Origin: a virus
Reading direction: 5' to 3' (one strand)
DNA length: 44,477 nucleotides
IMG/VR virus record: IMGVR_UViG_3300032523_001495
Coordinates: 1 to 44,477 of that record
Shown here: one piece after another, positions 7,724-16,130 of the stretch
Layout: each line of letters starts with the position of its first letter
Position numbering within the stretch: position 1 is the stretch's first letter
Program-made: the position numbers and the translations under genes
The notes under the pieces: generated by a model
Seen by the model: the letters and a program-made list of their open reading frames with translations, nothing else
What the model was told of the DNA's origin: nothing
Databases searched by the model: none

Positions 7724-10677
7724 GAGAGTCCGACGTTGTCTGGACACCAGAACAGGGCATCGAGTCGCCCGAAGTGCGGTCGATTGCCTGGAACAACTTC
7801 CTCCTCTCGGACGAGATGTTCGCGGGCCAGTGGCGGACGGCCGCCGAGATTCGGATCACGCCCGAGACCGCCCTCTCCAGTACTGTCGTGCTGGCTTGTT
7901 GTCGCATTTTGGCAGAGACGATCGCTAGCCTTCCGCTTCATGTCATGCGGCGACAAGAGGCCGGCGGCTCGAAGCCGGCCACAGACATTCCGCTTTACAA
8001 AGTCCTGGCCTTCGCGCCCAACGAGTGGCAGACGAAGTTCGAGTTCTTTGAGCAAATGGTCATGAGTCTGACCCTGTGGGGCAACTCCTACAGTCTCATT
8101 CGATCCGGGCGATACGGAGCAGTCTCGGCCCTCGACAACCTCCACCCCTCGCGGATGAACGTCGAGAGACTTGAGAACGGCAGGCTGCGGTACTCGTACA
8201 CGAACCCCGAGAACGGCCGCCTGGAGTTGTACACACAAGATCAGATCATGCACATCCGCTGGACAGCGGAGCCCGACGGCATCAAGGGCATGGTGCCGAT
8301 CGAGGTCGCCCGCGAGGCGATCGCGCTGGCCCGCGCCTGCGAGATTCACGCCAGCAAGTATTGGGCGAACTCGGCCCGACCCGGCGTCGTGCTTCAGACC
8401 GACAACTCGCTCTCGCCTGAAGCGGCCGAGAGACTGCGGGACAATTGGGAGAGATTGCATAAGGGCAGCGACCGGGCTCACAGAACCGCGATCCTCACCA
8501 ATGGACTGAAAGTCGAGCAAGTCGGATTCAACGCAGAGCAGTCCCAGTTTCTGGATTCCAGGCGATTCCAGAGCGAGGAGATCGCGCGAGTCTACAGGTT
8601 GCCCCTCTCGCTGGTTCAGGGCCAGAGCATGGGCAACATGGAGGCCACCGGCCAGGAGTTCGTCACCTACACGTTGGTGCCGTGGCTTCGCCGGATCGAG
8701 AGCGGCATCTCCCGCTCGCTGATCTACAACGACGACACGTTCTTCGCCGAGTTCGACACCAAGGCGCTCATGCGGGCGAACATCAATGCTCGTGCGGGAT
8801 TTTACTCGACGATGCAGAACCTGGGCATCTACTCGGTCAACGACTCTCGCCGAGACGAGGGCCTGCCGCCGATCGAGCATGGCGACCAGCACTTCGTCGC
8901 GATGAACATGATTCCGCTGGAGCAGGCCGTGAAAGGCCCGCAGCAGCAAGACCCGATGGCTGCGATGATGGGCGGCGGGCCTCCACCCGCGATGCCCGGA
9001 GGGAAGCCCAGCCTGTCAGGCGTGAAGGACGGCGAGGCTCCGCCCGAGGCTCCGAAGGGACAGCCGTCCGAGAAGAAGCCGCCGCTCACCGAGGGCGACG
9101 TCGTGACCTGGGGCGACAACAAGATCGGCGAACTCAAGCACATCATGGAGCAGGGAACGCTCGACCTGAAGAGCGGCGAGAAGGTCGAGGTTGAGCCGGG
9201 CGAGCCAGTGGCGCTCGTCGTCGATCCTCAGAGCGGAGAAGAGTTCGCGGTCAAGGTGACAGAACTCCAGAAAGCGAAGAAGGCCGAGGCTGTCGAGCAG
9301 CGGCGACTCTCGCCCCAGAACCAATCGCTCCACGATGCCCAGGAGCAGATCGTCCGCGAGAAGGGCCGCTGGTCACAGGCGGACTCGCACTACCAAGAGC
9401 GGAATCCGTTCGCCTCGCGGGGCATCCTCTGCCGCAACTGCGTCTACTACGAAGAGGGCGGGTCGTGCGAGATCGTGAAGGGCTCAATTCGTCCCGACGC
9501 GATCTGCAAACTCTGGATCATTCCCGACGAGCGGCTCTCGATTCCAGAGCAGCGGGTCGAGGAGGAGAGTCGCAGCGACGACTGCGGCCGACAGAAGGGC
9601 GGAATGTTCGGTCCGAAGAACAAGTGTCAGGACGACGCTGGCGAGGGCGACTCGTCGAGCGACGGCGACCGACGAGAGTCAACCGGCGACGGGGACGGGG
9701 ACTCTGACTCCGCACCTGGCGACGACAAAGACTTCAAGATTGGCGAGACTACAAGAGCAGCCCTCAAGTCTATCCGCGAAAACGGCGGCTTCTCTGTCAA
9801 TCCGTTCACGGCCGATAGTCCGACAACTGGCTACATGGTCTCAGTCGTCCCGGCCGCCGAGACGATTCTTGATTCGCCGGATGCTGTGACCGACGAGGTC
9901 ATGGAGAAGTTTCTCCAAGACAACGAGCAGGCCTTTCAGGCACGCCCGTCGCTCCATGTGGGGGGTTGGCTGGACAAAGCAACCGGCAAGGTATATCTTG
10001 ATTTGTCCGAGCAGTTCGACGACTTGGACGACGCGATTGATTCTGCCGAAAGCACGGATCAGTTGGCGATCTGGGATTTGAATGCCAAGGATGAAATCAG
10101 AAAGGAAAACTACGATGGCCGACGAAAAAGAAACCGAAAAGAACCTCGTTCGCTTCGATCTCCCAAGAGGGCTCGACGCAAAGTCGATCGCCGCCGCGAT
10201 CCGCGAACACGGACGCCGCATCCTCGACGAGGAGAAGGCGAAGAAAGAGCAGCAGTCCAAGAACGACTGATCGCCACCGCGAGGCGGGTGCTGGGCGACC
10301 AGATGCCCCGCGTCGAGGTTCGCGACATCGGCGAGGCGATCGCTGTCTACGATGCCGGCGAGGACGTCCTGCTCGTCTCGCCAACCCTTCCGGCCGAGTT
10401 GCCGGAAGGGTTCGCCTCGCAGCCGAATCCCTATCTCCACGAAGCGGCTCATCGCGTCCACGCGAGAGCCAATCCGCAGACCTACGAGTCCGCGGCTGCT
10501 CGTGAGTTCACTGCCGAGCAGCGGACCGCGATCACGCACGAAGTGTCCTCAGTCGCGGCGATCAGCGGCCGGGAGTTCGTGGCCGAGATTCTCGCCGGCA
10601 TGATGGCTGGCAAGAAGTACGGACACGACATCCTGTCGCTGGCCAGGGAGGTGGCAGGAAGTGAGGTGATTCCGTGA
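7720..10677 (+). CDS. Portal protein with a long multi-domain C-terminus
   Basis: An open frame of 985 codons. Residues 1 to about 420 are an HK97-family portal: STVVLACCRILAETIASLPL, then WGNSYSLIRS, QDQIMHIRW and EIARVYRLPLSLVQ. It forms the dodecameric DNA gate at the head vertex. After a Pro/Gly linker comes a small barrel-like domain (about 455-520, GDVVTWGDNKIGELKHIMEQ). A four-Cys cluster follows (C571, C574, C583, C596), probably metal-binding. Next are the first Cys tag (residues 621-636) and a beta-rich domain (about 650-795, with LHVGGWLDKATGKVYLDLSE and LAIWDLN). From about codon 800 the frame turns into an Arg-rich shadow of another gene (10115-10270), then becomes protein-like again as a zincin-type domain. 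The real portal polypeptide may therefore end near 10114, but no stop codon is present in its frame. Confidence 0.85.
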   Translation: MRESDVVWTPEQGIESPEVRSIAWNNFLLSDEMFAGQWRTAAEIRITPETALSSTVVLACCRILAETIASLPLHVMRRQEAGGSKPATDIPLYKVLAFAPNEWQTKFEFFEQMVMSLTLWGNSYSLIRSGRYGAVSALDNLHPSRMNVERLENGRLRYSYTNPENGRLELYTQDQIMHIRWTAEPDGIKGMVPIEVAREAIALARACEIHASKYWANSARPGVVLQTDNSLSPEAAERLRDNWERLHKGSDRAHRTAILTNGLKVEQVGFNAEQSQFLDSRRFQSEEIARVYRLPLSLVQGQSMGNMEATGQEFVTYTLVPWLRRIESGISRSLIYNDDTFFAEFDTKALMRANINARAGFYSTMQNLGIYSVNDSRRDEGLPPIEHGDQHFVAMNMIPLEQAVKGPQQQDPMAAMMGGGPPPAMPGGKPSLSGVKDGEAPPEAPKGQPSEKKPPLTEGDVVTWGDNKIGELKHIMEQGTLDLKSGEKVEVEPGEPVALVVDPQSGEEFAVKVTELQKAKKAEAVEQRRLSPQNQSLHDAQEQIVREKGRWSQADSHYQERNPFASRGILCRNCVYYEEGGSCEIVKGSIRPDAICKLWIIPDERLSIPEQRVEEESRSDDCGRQKGGMFGPKNKCQDDAGEGDSSSDGDRRESTGDGDGDSDSAPGDDKDFKIGETTRAALKSIRENGGFSVNPFTADSPTTGYMVSVVPAAETILDSPDAVTDEVMEKFLQDNEQAFQARPSLHVGGWLDKATGKVYLDLSEQFDDLDDAIDSAESTDQLAIWDLNAKDEIRKENYDGRRKRNRKEPRSLRSPKRARRKVDRRRDPRTRTPHPRRGEGEERAAVQERLIATARRVLGDQMPRVEVRDIGEAIAVYDAGEDVLLVSPTLPAELPEGFASQPNPYLHEAAHRVHARANPQTYESAAAREFTAEQRTAITHEVSSVAAISGREFVAEILAGMMAGKKYGHDILSLAREVAGSEVIP
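7959..7980. repeat. Palindrome inside the portal gene
   Basis: A perfect 7-bp inverted repeat (GGCCGGC/GCCGGCC, 8-nt loop) encoding the residues AGGSKPA at a variable point of the portal N-terminal domain. Similar CGGCGGCTC...CCGGCCAC sequence occurs in the IstA linker at about 559-578, which suggests a mobile palindrome family tolerated in frame. Confidence 0.5.
9580..9627 (+). repeat. Cys tag 1 (portal C-terminal region)
   Basis: Encodes DCGRQKGGMFGPKNKC, the first of nine copies of a two-Cys motif found in four head-module genes. It lies between the four-Cys cluster and the GGW-type domain of the portal. Confidence 0.85.
10115..10270 (+). CDS. Small protein overlapping the portal frame
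   Basis: A 51-residue protein starting MADEKETEKNLVRFDLPRG and ending in a Lys/Glu/Gln-rich helix. The ATG has an AAAGGAAA site 8-13 nt upstream. Its codons end mostly in G or C, as in the neighbours, whereas the portal frame over the same bases gives an unnatural Arg-rich string with poor codon use. I conclude that this frame, not the portal frame, is the one under selection here. The mix of hydrophobic and charged residues suggests a helical DNA- or protein-binding peptide. No family is recognised. Confidence 0.65.
   Translation: MADEKETEKNLVRFDLPRGLDAKSIAAAIREHGRRILDEEKAKKEQQSKND
10267..10677 (+). CDS. Zincin-like metallopeptidase domain (separate gene or portal C-terminus)
   Basis: About 135 residues in the portal frame, beginning after the small overlapping gene. 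The motif NPYLHEAAHRVHARANP contains HEAAH (HExxH zinc site), and FVAEILAGMMAG about 60 residues later can supply the third ligand Glu. The helix LLVSPTLPAELPEGF precedes the site. A separate start could be CTG 10267 (overlapping the TGA of the small gene), GTG 10288 or ATG 10303. None has a strong ribosome binding site, so the coordinate is a guess and fusion to the portal remains possible. Small zincins of this type occur in phage head regions and may act on head proteins or on host cell wall or proteins after injection. The end overlaps the next gene by GTGA. Confidence 0.6.
   Translation: MIATARRVLGDQMPRVEVRDIGEAIAVYDAGEDVLLVSPTLPAELPEGFASQPNPYLHEAAHRVHARANPQTYESAAAREFTAEQRTAITHEVSSVAAISGREFVAEILAGMMAGKKYGHDILSLAREVAGSEVIP
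10383..10412. repeat. Perfect 11-bp inverted repeat in the zincin domain
   Basis: AACCCTTCCGG and CCGGAAGGGTT flank an 8-nt loop, encoding TLPAELPEGF just before the HEAAH motif. It is a third in-gene palindrome of this head module. Confidence 0.6.
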
Positions 10678-13600
10678 TTTTCCTTGAGGAGTCGCTCAAG
10701 GAGCGGGACTACAGGTCGCTCGCCGAGGAGGCAGAGCGACGAGCGGGCATGGACTGCGGCCGAATCGAAGGCGGGAGGTTCGGTCCGAAGAATCAGTGCC
10801 AGGACGATGGCAACGCCGGGGGCACTGCCCTTGCCCCAAAGCGGGACGAATCGTGGAAGAGCAGCGCTCGCGACGTCGAACTCAGCCGCGAGCAGTTGAA
10901 GCAATCGTCTCCAGTTTCTGGAGGCGAAAAACTGAATTCGCTGTCAATCGGCACTCCAGCCACGACGGCTTCGCTCATGTCTCGCCTGGGCGTGAGCGAC
11001 CTCGACACGGTCGTTGCGATCGGTGGCGGCACTGTTCGCGATGCAGTTGTCAATATCAAGAACATGGACGACGAGGCGGTTGCGATCTACATGAACGCGC
11101 CGGTTGATCCGTCTGACCAGGCCAGTCCAAAGGCAACGACGTCTGTCTGGATAACAGAAGAACTGGACGGCAGCGGAACCGTCGTTGACTACTCTGGCTT
11201 CAACTCCGGCGGCCGATCAATCAGCGATGCGAGCAAGCAAGAGGCCGGGGAGAACAGTTCCCCCCGACTGCGGGTTGCGAGCGTCCTCAAGCAGCGAATG
11301 CTGGAGTCGCTTCTGGCGGCCGAGGGCGCTGGCGTGAAGAAAGCCGTCACGATGGCAGTAGGAGGACCGAACAATCCGGAAGTCAAAGGCTACCGGCTCT
11401 GGCCGCAGTTCGGCTTTGACGCCACCGTGCCTCGCGATCTGATGGGCAAAATCCCTGACGAGACGCTTCTGCGGGCGGCCGGGGTTCAGGTGCCAGCGAG
11501 TCGAGTTCCTCGCGCGACGTTGCTCAAGGGCCTGCGAAGTCAGGTCAAGAAGGTCACGATCCAGCAACTGATGATGTTTCGCGAGGGCGAGAACTGGTGG
11601 ACAGGGAACGGACGGTCGATGGCGATGACTCTCGACTTGAGGGATAAGTCTTCGCCGGGTTACAAGCGACTCCAAGAGGAGCAGAAGAAACTCCCCTCGC
11701 TTCGCCGCCGCAACGAAGGCCGCTCCTGGTATCCGATCGACGACTTCGAGCGTCGCTCGTGCGACGGCCCCGACAAAGACGAGAGCGGGCAGTTCGCGGC
11801 GGGGAATGACCGTGCCGGCAGCGGCAGCGGCTCGTCTCCCAAGCCTCCCTCGCGGGCCAAGCGAGAGCAGTGGCGGAAGTCCGAGGACGACATCATCTTC
11901 CTCGACTCGACGTCCCTCAAAGAAGGCTCGCCGGTCATCGGGGGCGAGCGGCTCCACGAACTGTCGATCAAGCAGCCCAAGAAAGTAGCCGCCACACTCG
12001 ACGAACTCGGCATCAAAGACCTCGACACGGCCGTCAAGATCGGCGGCGGCGCAATCCGAGGCGCGGACGTTCGCGTGGAGCCGTGGTCTGGGTCTGTCAG
12101 TATCGCCATCTCTTCTCCGGTCGACCCCGGCGACGAGGACGCCGGCAGCGTCACTACCAGCGTAGAACTCGCCGATTGGGGCAACGGCCTGGAGGTCTCT
12201 TACGGCGGACTGAACACACCTAGTCGCGTCTCCGACCCATCGCGACTCGACTCCGGGGCTCGCGACAAAACTCGCCTCCGGATCGCAAGTCTCATGCAGG
12301 AGCGAATGATTGAGTCGCTCATGTCGGCCCAGAAGGCCGGCGTGCTTCGCGCCTCGACTTACGCCGCCGGCGACAGCGACGACGCCCACTACCAGGGCTA
12401 TCGCCTCTGGCCGCAGTTCGGCTTCGATGCGAAGTTGGATTTGACTCAGTACCAAGTCCCTCACGAGATCATTCTTGCCGCCTTCAAGAAGAAGGCCCCC
12501 GAGTCTACGACCGAGGCTGCGACCGAGGCCGTCAAGCAGGCCAAGAAACTCACCGCTAAGGGCTTCACGCTTCAGCAGTTGATCTCCACTCGCGAAGGAA
12601 AAAAGTGGTGGGACGACAACGGCTCCGCCATTGACATGAAGATCGACCTCAAGGACAGAAAGTCCCTGGGCTACAAGAAGTTGGCGAGGCTCAAGAAACT
12701 GCTTCCCAAACTCAAGGACCGCAACGTCGCCGAGGGGCGAAGTCTCTTGGGCTGGCTCATTGAAGAGGTCACTCGCCGCTCGATGTCTTTGGTCGGCTTT
12801 CTCGGCGGCCTCGGCCGGGCGATCGAGCAGCGAGACTGCGGGCCGTCGGACAAAGAGTCGGACGGCACGTTCGCTCCTAACAATGATTGCCAGGAAGGGG
12901 CAGGGGGAGGCGAGAAGCCTGACTCCGGAGGCGAACAGCCCAAGTCTGTGATCTGGACGCCAGGCCAGTCCGCAGGGCTCGTGACCTCGAAGGCCAGAGA
13001 GAATTCGCCCACCATCCGCAGCGACGACGGGAAGAGCATCGTCTCGACGACGATCCCAGACGCGCATGTCTACGATGGCCGCGGCGGCCGCCAGTTCGTC
13101 GGCACCGTTGACGTCGGCGGCGCGTTGGCGTCAGAGCAAGACGCGATCCGGGGTGAGAAAATCGACACGGGCAAGAAGGTGCTTGACGGCCCAGAGTCCG
13201 AGTACATTCTCGCCTCCCTCGAAGAGCAAGTCCGCGAGGCCACGGGTCGAGGCATCGAGCCCATGTTCTATTCACCAGAGGAGCGGGAGGAGCAACTGGC
13301 GGCGTTCGCCGGAATGATCCCCGAAGTCCGTGGCGGGCGAACGAAGACCGGCTCGATGGTCGAGCAGGAGGACGCGGAACACTTGTTCCGAGTCCTTCAG
13401 GCGATCACCAGCCCCAACGCATCGCCGTTAGCCAATATGCAGCGAACTGACTCGCTGCTTCAGAAGTTCTTCTACGGAGATGGACTTGTCACGACCTCCG
13501 ACTCGCTCGGCGTGACCGGAGCCGGGATCAAGAAGTCGCTCCGCAGGTTCCAGAAGATCGTAGACACGCTCGGCAAGCGAACCGATGGCAGCAGCGACAC

Positions 13601-16130
13601 GACGGCAGGGCTTCGGGCGGCAAGAGAGTTGCTCCAGGGCCGGTCGCTCCGCGCTGGCGACATCGAGAAGTTCTTCGCAGACTTCGCCTCCCCCGGCGAG
13701 AAGAAGGGGACATGGAAGCCCGGCTCGTATCTCGTCGACGAGGTCGTTCCGGTCTTCTCGACGTTCGGCCCGAAGGTCGGCCCGTTCTACGGCAACAACA
13801 ACGGCGACCTCGACCCGCTGACGGCCGACGTCTGGTTCTCTCGAACCTGGGGCCGGGTCACTGGCGAGTTGGTGATTCCCGGCAGTCCGACCAAGTCTGC
13901 CAAGCAGGCCACGGAACTGGCGAAGGTGATCGGCAAGGCCAGCGACGACCAGTTGCACGGCATCTCCGGCGCCGCCCTCGCGGACGCCGTGAAGCAAACC
14001 AGCGAGACGGGGGCCGTCAGCGATGTGCTTCGCGCCTGGGCTGGTGTGAGGCTCAGGCACTACGCCCGAGGCGACTACAAGGAGAAGACAGGCGCCGGCG
14101 GCAAACTGAATCGACTCGCGAAGAACATCGTCGAGAACGACACCGCACTCATCGGCGACCCAGGCTCCGGCAGTCGGCGAAGCCACATGATTCGCCTCAT
14201 GCGGGAAGTATCTCGAAAGACCGGCACCCCAGTCGCTTACCTACAGGACATTCTCTGGCAGGACGAGCAGGATGCTTACGGCGCCCTCGGCGCCATGACC
14301 GCGACGAACGTCGGCGAACCGTCGCTGTATTCCGATCAGATCAAGCGGCTTGCCGCCAACGATGGCAAGAGCCGCAAACCACGAGCCAAAGTCGATCGCG
14401 GCTATCGTCGAGACTACGAGCAGCCTGAGCCGTTCTTTGATGACTACGAGCGAGGGGGCCGCGAACAGATGCTCTGGGAGGCCGCTCTTGCCCACATGAG
14501 CGATGAAGAGTTCGCCAACGCGGTGATCAAGTTGGCCGAGAAGGCGAGGCCCACCGAAGAGTTTCGCGAAGAGCGGAGAAACTTCGCCGCTCTCGATGCC
14601 GTCATCGAGATTCGCTCCGCCGACTGCGGTCGGCAAGAGGGCGGGAAGTTCGGAGACGACAACACCTGCGCTGGCGCGGGCATCTCAAACAGCAAGGGCG
14701 AGTCGCTTCGCGGTGTCCGCCGCAAGGGCGACAAGACGCAGACCAAGGTCGCTCGCAAGTTGTATCAGATGCGAGTTCCCGAGAAGAACCTCAAGGGGCT
14801 CGTGCGCGACCTGGGCGGCAAAGTCAGCAACACGTTGGTCGAGATCGACTCGACTCGCGGCGAAGAGGGCGTGAACGTCTTCGTTCGCGACCGCGACAAC
14901 AACGAGACGCACTACATCCACGTTGGCTACTACGGGGCCACGGTCTATACGACCGACACTGCCTCGTCGCAGGAGGTCTCGAAGACTCACGCTGCCGTCA
15001 AGGCCGCGATGCCGAAGGCGATCGACGACCGGCTCTGGGGCCGAGGCCGAGACTATCCGGTCTACGTCGTCAACGATCCTCAGCAGGCCGAGAAGGCCTG
15101 GGGCGGACTGTCGGCGAAGCAGCGGCTCAAGAACGAGTCTCGTTCCGCCGACTGCGGCCGAATCGAAGGCGGGAGGTTCGGGCCGAAGAATCAGTGCCAG
15201 GACGACGGAGCAGGCGGAGGAACTGCGACAGCCTCGAAGCCATCGTCTCCGCTCGACACAAACGAGAACAAGACTTGGACTCCAGCCGACGGCGACGAGC
15301 CGTTTGAGGGCGCGTCTCGGTTCAGCGAGGTTCGAGCCAGCGGTGGCAAGAAGGTCGCCGAGTCCCTGGAGAAGACTGGCATCTCGCCTGGCGAGGCCCT
15401 GAGCGCAACCGGCGCGCCGGACGGCGCTGACATCTGGATGCGACCTGCGCCGGAGTTTGCCGCTCAGTTCGACAGCCCGCCGTCTATGTTCAACTTTGAG
15501 GCCGACGTCGCAGGCGTGAGTCGAGGGCTGTCAGGCTCGTCTGTGATCGGCTCAGTCAACGGCGAGAAGGTTGTCTACCACAGCGTCTTCGACGTCTCTC
15601 CGTCGGTGCAGTCCGACCCAGCCAAGCGACACACCGCAGCCCGCGGGTTCTACCGGACGATGGTTGCGAGCATCGAGGCGGCCCGCAAGAGCGGGATCGC
15701 GGAGATCAAGTTCAGCGCGGTGGGGGATGCCTCAGAGAAGACTCCCAGCGCTTTTCGCGGCTACACGATCTGGCCGCGCATGGGCTTCGATGCCCCGTTG
15801 CCTGGCCGGCTGCGCGAGAAACTCCCCGAGAGCCTCTCCCACGCCAAGAGCCTGCTCGACCTTCACGCCACCCGCGAAGGAACGAAGTGGTGGGCAGAAA
15901 ACGGCCAAGACATCGACGTCTCGTTTCGAGTCGGCGACCGATCTAGTCCGCAAAGCAAGATCATGGATCGATTCATCCAGCGATTCACACAAGAACGCCG
16001 CGAGTTGCCGCTCGGCTCCGGTGACGACTGGCTTTCGCCTGAAGACCTACTGCGGCTCGACGAAATGTGGCAGGAAGTGTGGGACGAAGGGGACTTAGAC
16101 GACTACGAGTACAACGATGGCAACTCCTGA
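10674..16130 (+). CDS. 1,818-residue modular head protein with five Cys tags
   Basis: A single frame starting at a GTG that overlaps the stop of the previous frame. After a short helix the modules are separated by Cys tags at residues 27-42, about 363-380, 721-739, 1317-1332 and 1493-1508. Modules A1 (about 60-350), A2 (about 390-695) and A3 (about 1520-1800) are paralogues. Each has a long helix, an Ala-Gly-Val turn, a strand, the signature GYRLWPQFGFDA (A3: GYTIWPRMGFDA), then a REGxxWWxxNG segment. Helix-strand-GFD resembles the acetyl-CoA-binding half of GNAT acyltransferases. Module B (about 755-1310) carries FGPKVGPFYGNNNGDL and a following DVWFSRTWGRVTG, plus PVAYLQDILWQDEQDAYGAL, features I associate with domains of large phage polyvalent proteins. 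Module C (about 1335-1490) is unknown. Position between portal and protease suggests a protein packaged in or on the head. Function is inferred only. Confidence 0.8.
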   Translation: MIFLEESLKERDYRSLAEEAERRAGMDCGRIEGGRFGPKNQCQDDGNAGGTALAPKRDESWKSSARDVELSREQLKQSSPVSGGEKLNSLSIGTPATTASLMSRLGVSDLDTVVAIGGGTVRDAVVNIKNMDDEAVAIYMNAPVDPSDQASPKATTSVWITEELDGSGTVVDYSGFNSGGRSISDASKQEAGENSSPRLRVASVLKQRMLESLLAAEGAGVKKAVTMAVGGPNNPEVKGYRLWPQFGFDATVPRDLMGKIPDETLLRAAGVQVPASRVPRATLLKGLRSQVKKVTIQQLMMFREGENWWTGNGRSMAMTLDLRDKSSPGYKRLQEEQKKLPSLRRRNEGRSWYPIDDFERRSCDGPDKDESGQFAAGNDRAGSGSGSSPKPPSRAKREQWRKSEDDIIFLDSTSLKEGSPVIGGERLHELSIKQPKKVAATLDELGIKDLDTAVKIGGGAIRGADVRVEPWSGSVSIAISSPVDPGDEDAGSVTTSVELADWGNGLEVSYGGLNTPSRVSDPSRLDSGARDKTRLRIASLMQERMIESLMSAQKAGVLRASTYAAGDSDDAHYQGYRLWPQFGFDAKLDLTQYQVPHEIILAAFKKKAPESTTEAATEAVKQAKKLTAKGFTLQQLISTREGKKWWDDNGSAIDMKIDLKDRKSLGYKKLARLKKLLPKLKDRNVAEGRSLLGWLIEEVTRRSMSLVGFLGGLGRAIEQRDCGPSDKESDGTFAPNNDCQEGAGGGEKPDSGGEQPKSVIWTPGQSAGLVTSKARENSPTIRSDDGKSIVSTTIPDAHVYDGRGGRQFVGTVDVGGALASEQDAIRGEKIDTGKKVLDGPESEYILASLEEQVREATGRGIEPMFYSPEEREEQLAAFAGMIPEVRGGRTKTGSMVEQEDAEHLFRVLQAITSPNASPLANMQRTDSLLQKFFYGDGLVTTSDSLGVTGAGIKKSLRRFQKIVDTLGKRTDGSSDTTAGLRAARELLQGRSLRAGDIEKFFADFASPGEKKGTWKPGSYLVDEVVPVFSTFGPKVGPFYGNNNGDLDPLTADVWFSRTWGRVTGELVIPGSPTKSAKQATELAKVIGKASDDQLHGISGAALADAVKQTSETGAVSDVLRAWAGVRLRHYARGDYKEKTGAGGKLNRLAKNIVENDTALIGDPGSGSRRSHMIRLMREVSRKTGTPVAYLQDILWQDEQDAYGALGAMTATNVGEPSLYSDQIKRLAANDGKSRKPRAKVDRGYRRDYEQPEPFFDDYERGGREQMLWEAALAHMSDEEFANAVIKLAEKARPTEEFREERRNFAALDAVIEIRSADCGRQEGGKFGDDNTCAGAGISNSKGESLRGVRRKGDKTQTKVARKLYQMRVPEKNLKGLVRDLGGKVSNTLVEIDSTRGEEGVNVFVRDRDNNETHYIHVGYYGATVYTTDTASSQEVSKTHAAVKAAMPKAIDDRLWGRGRDYPVYVVNDPQQAEKAWGGLSAKQRLKNESRSADCGRIEGGRFGPKNQCQDDGAGGGTATASKPSSPLDTNENKTWTPADGDEPFEGASRFSEVRASGGKKVAESLEKTGISPGEALSATGAPDGADIWMRPAPEFAAQFDSPPSMFNFEADVAGVSRGLSGSSVIGSVNGEKVVYHSVFDVSPSVQSDPAKRHTAARGFYRTMVASIEAARKSGIAEIKFSAVGDASEKTPSAFRGYTIWPRMGFDAPLPGRLREKLPESLSHAKSLLDLHATREGTKWWAENGQDIDVSFRVGDRSSPQSKIMDRFIQRFTQERRELPLGSGDDWLSPEDLLRLDEMWQEVWDEGDLDDYEYNDGNS
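10752..10799 (+). repeat. Cys tag 2
   Basis: Encodes DCGRIEGGRFGPKNQC near the N-terminus of the 1,818-residue protein, before module A1. Its DNA is almost identical to tag 6. Confidence 0.85.
11760..11813 (+). repeat. Cys tag 3 (degenerate)
   Basis: Encodes CDGPDKDESGQFAAGNDR between modules A1 and A2. The first Cys and the GxF/N core are kept, but the second Cys is replaced by Arg. Confidence 0.7.
12834..12890 (+). repeat. Cys tag 4
   Basis: Encodes DCGPSDKESDGTFAPNNDC between modules A2 and B. It has a three-residue longer first half but keeps both Cys residues. Confidence 0.8.
14622..14669 (+). repeat. Cys tag 5
   Basis: Encodes DCGRQEGGKFGDDNTC between modules B and C. Confidence 0.85.
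15150..15197 (+). repeat. Cys tag 6
   Basis: Encodes DCGRIEGGRFGPKNQC before module A3. It is nearly the same at DNA level as tag 2, some 4.4 kb away. Confidence 0.85.
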
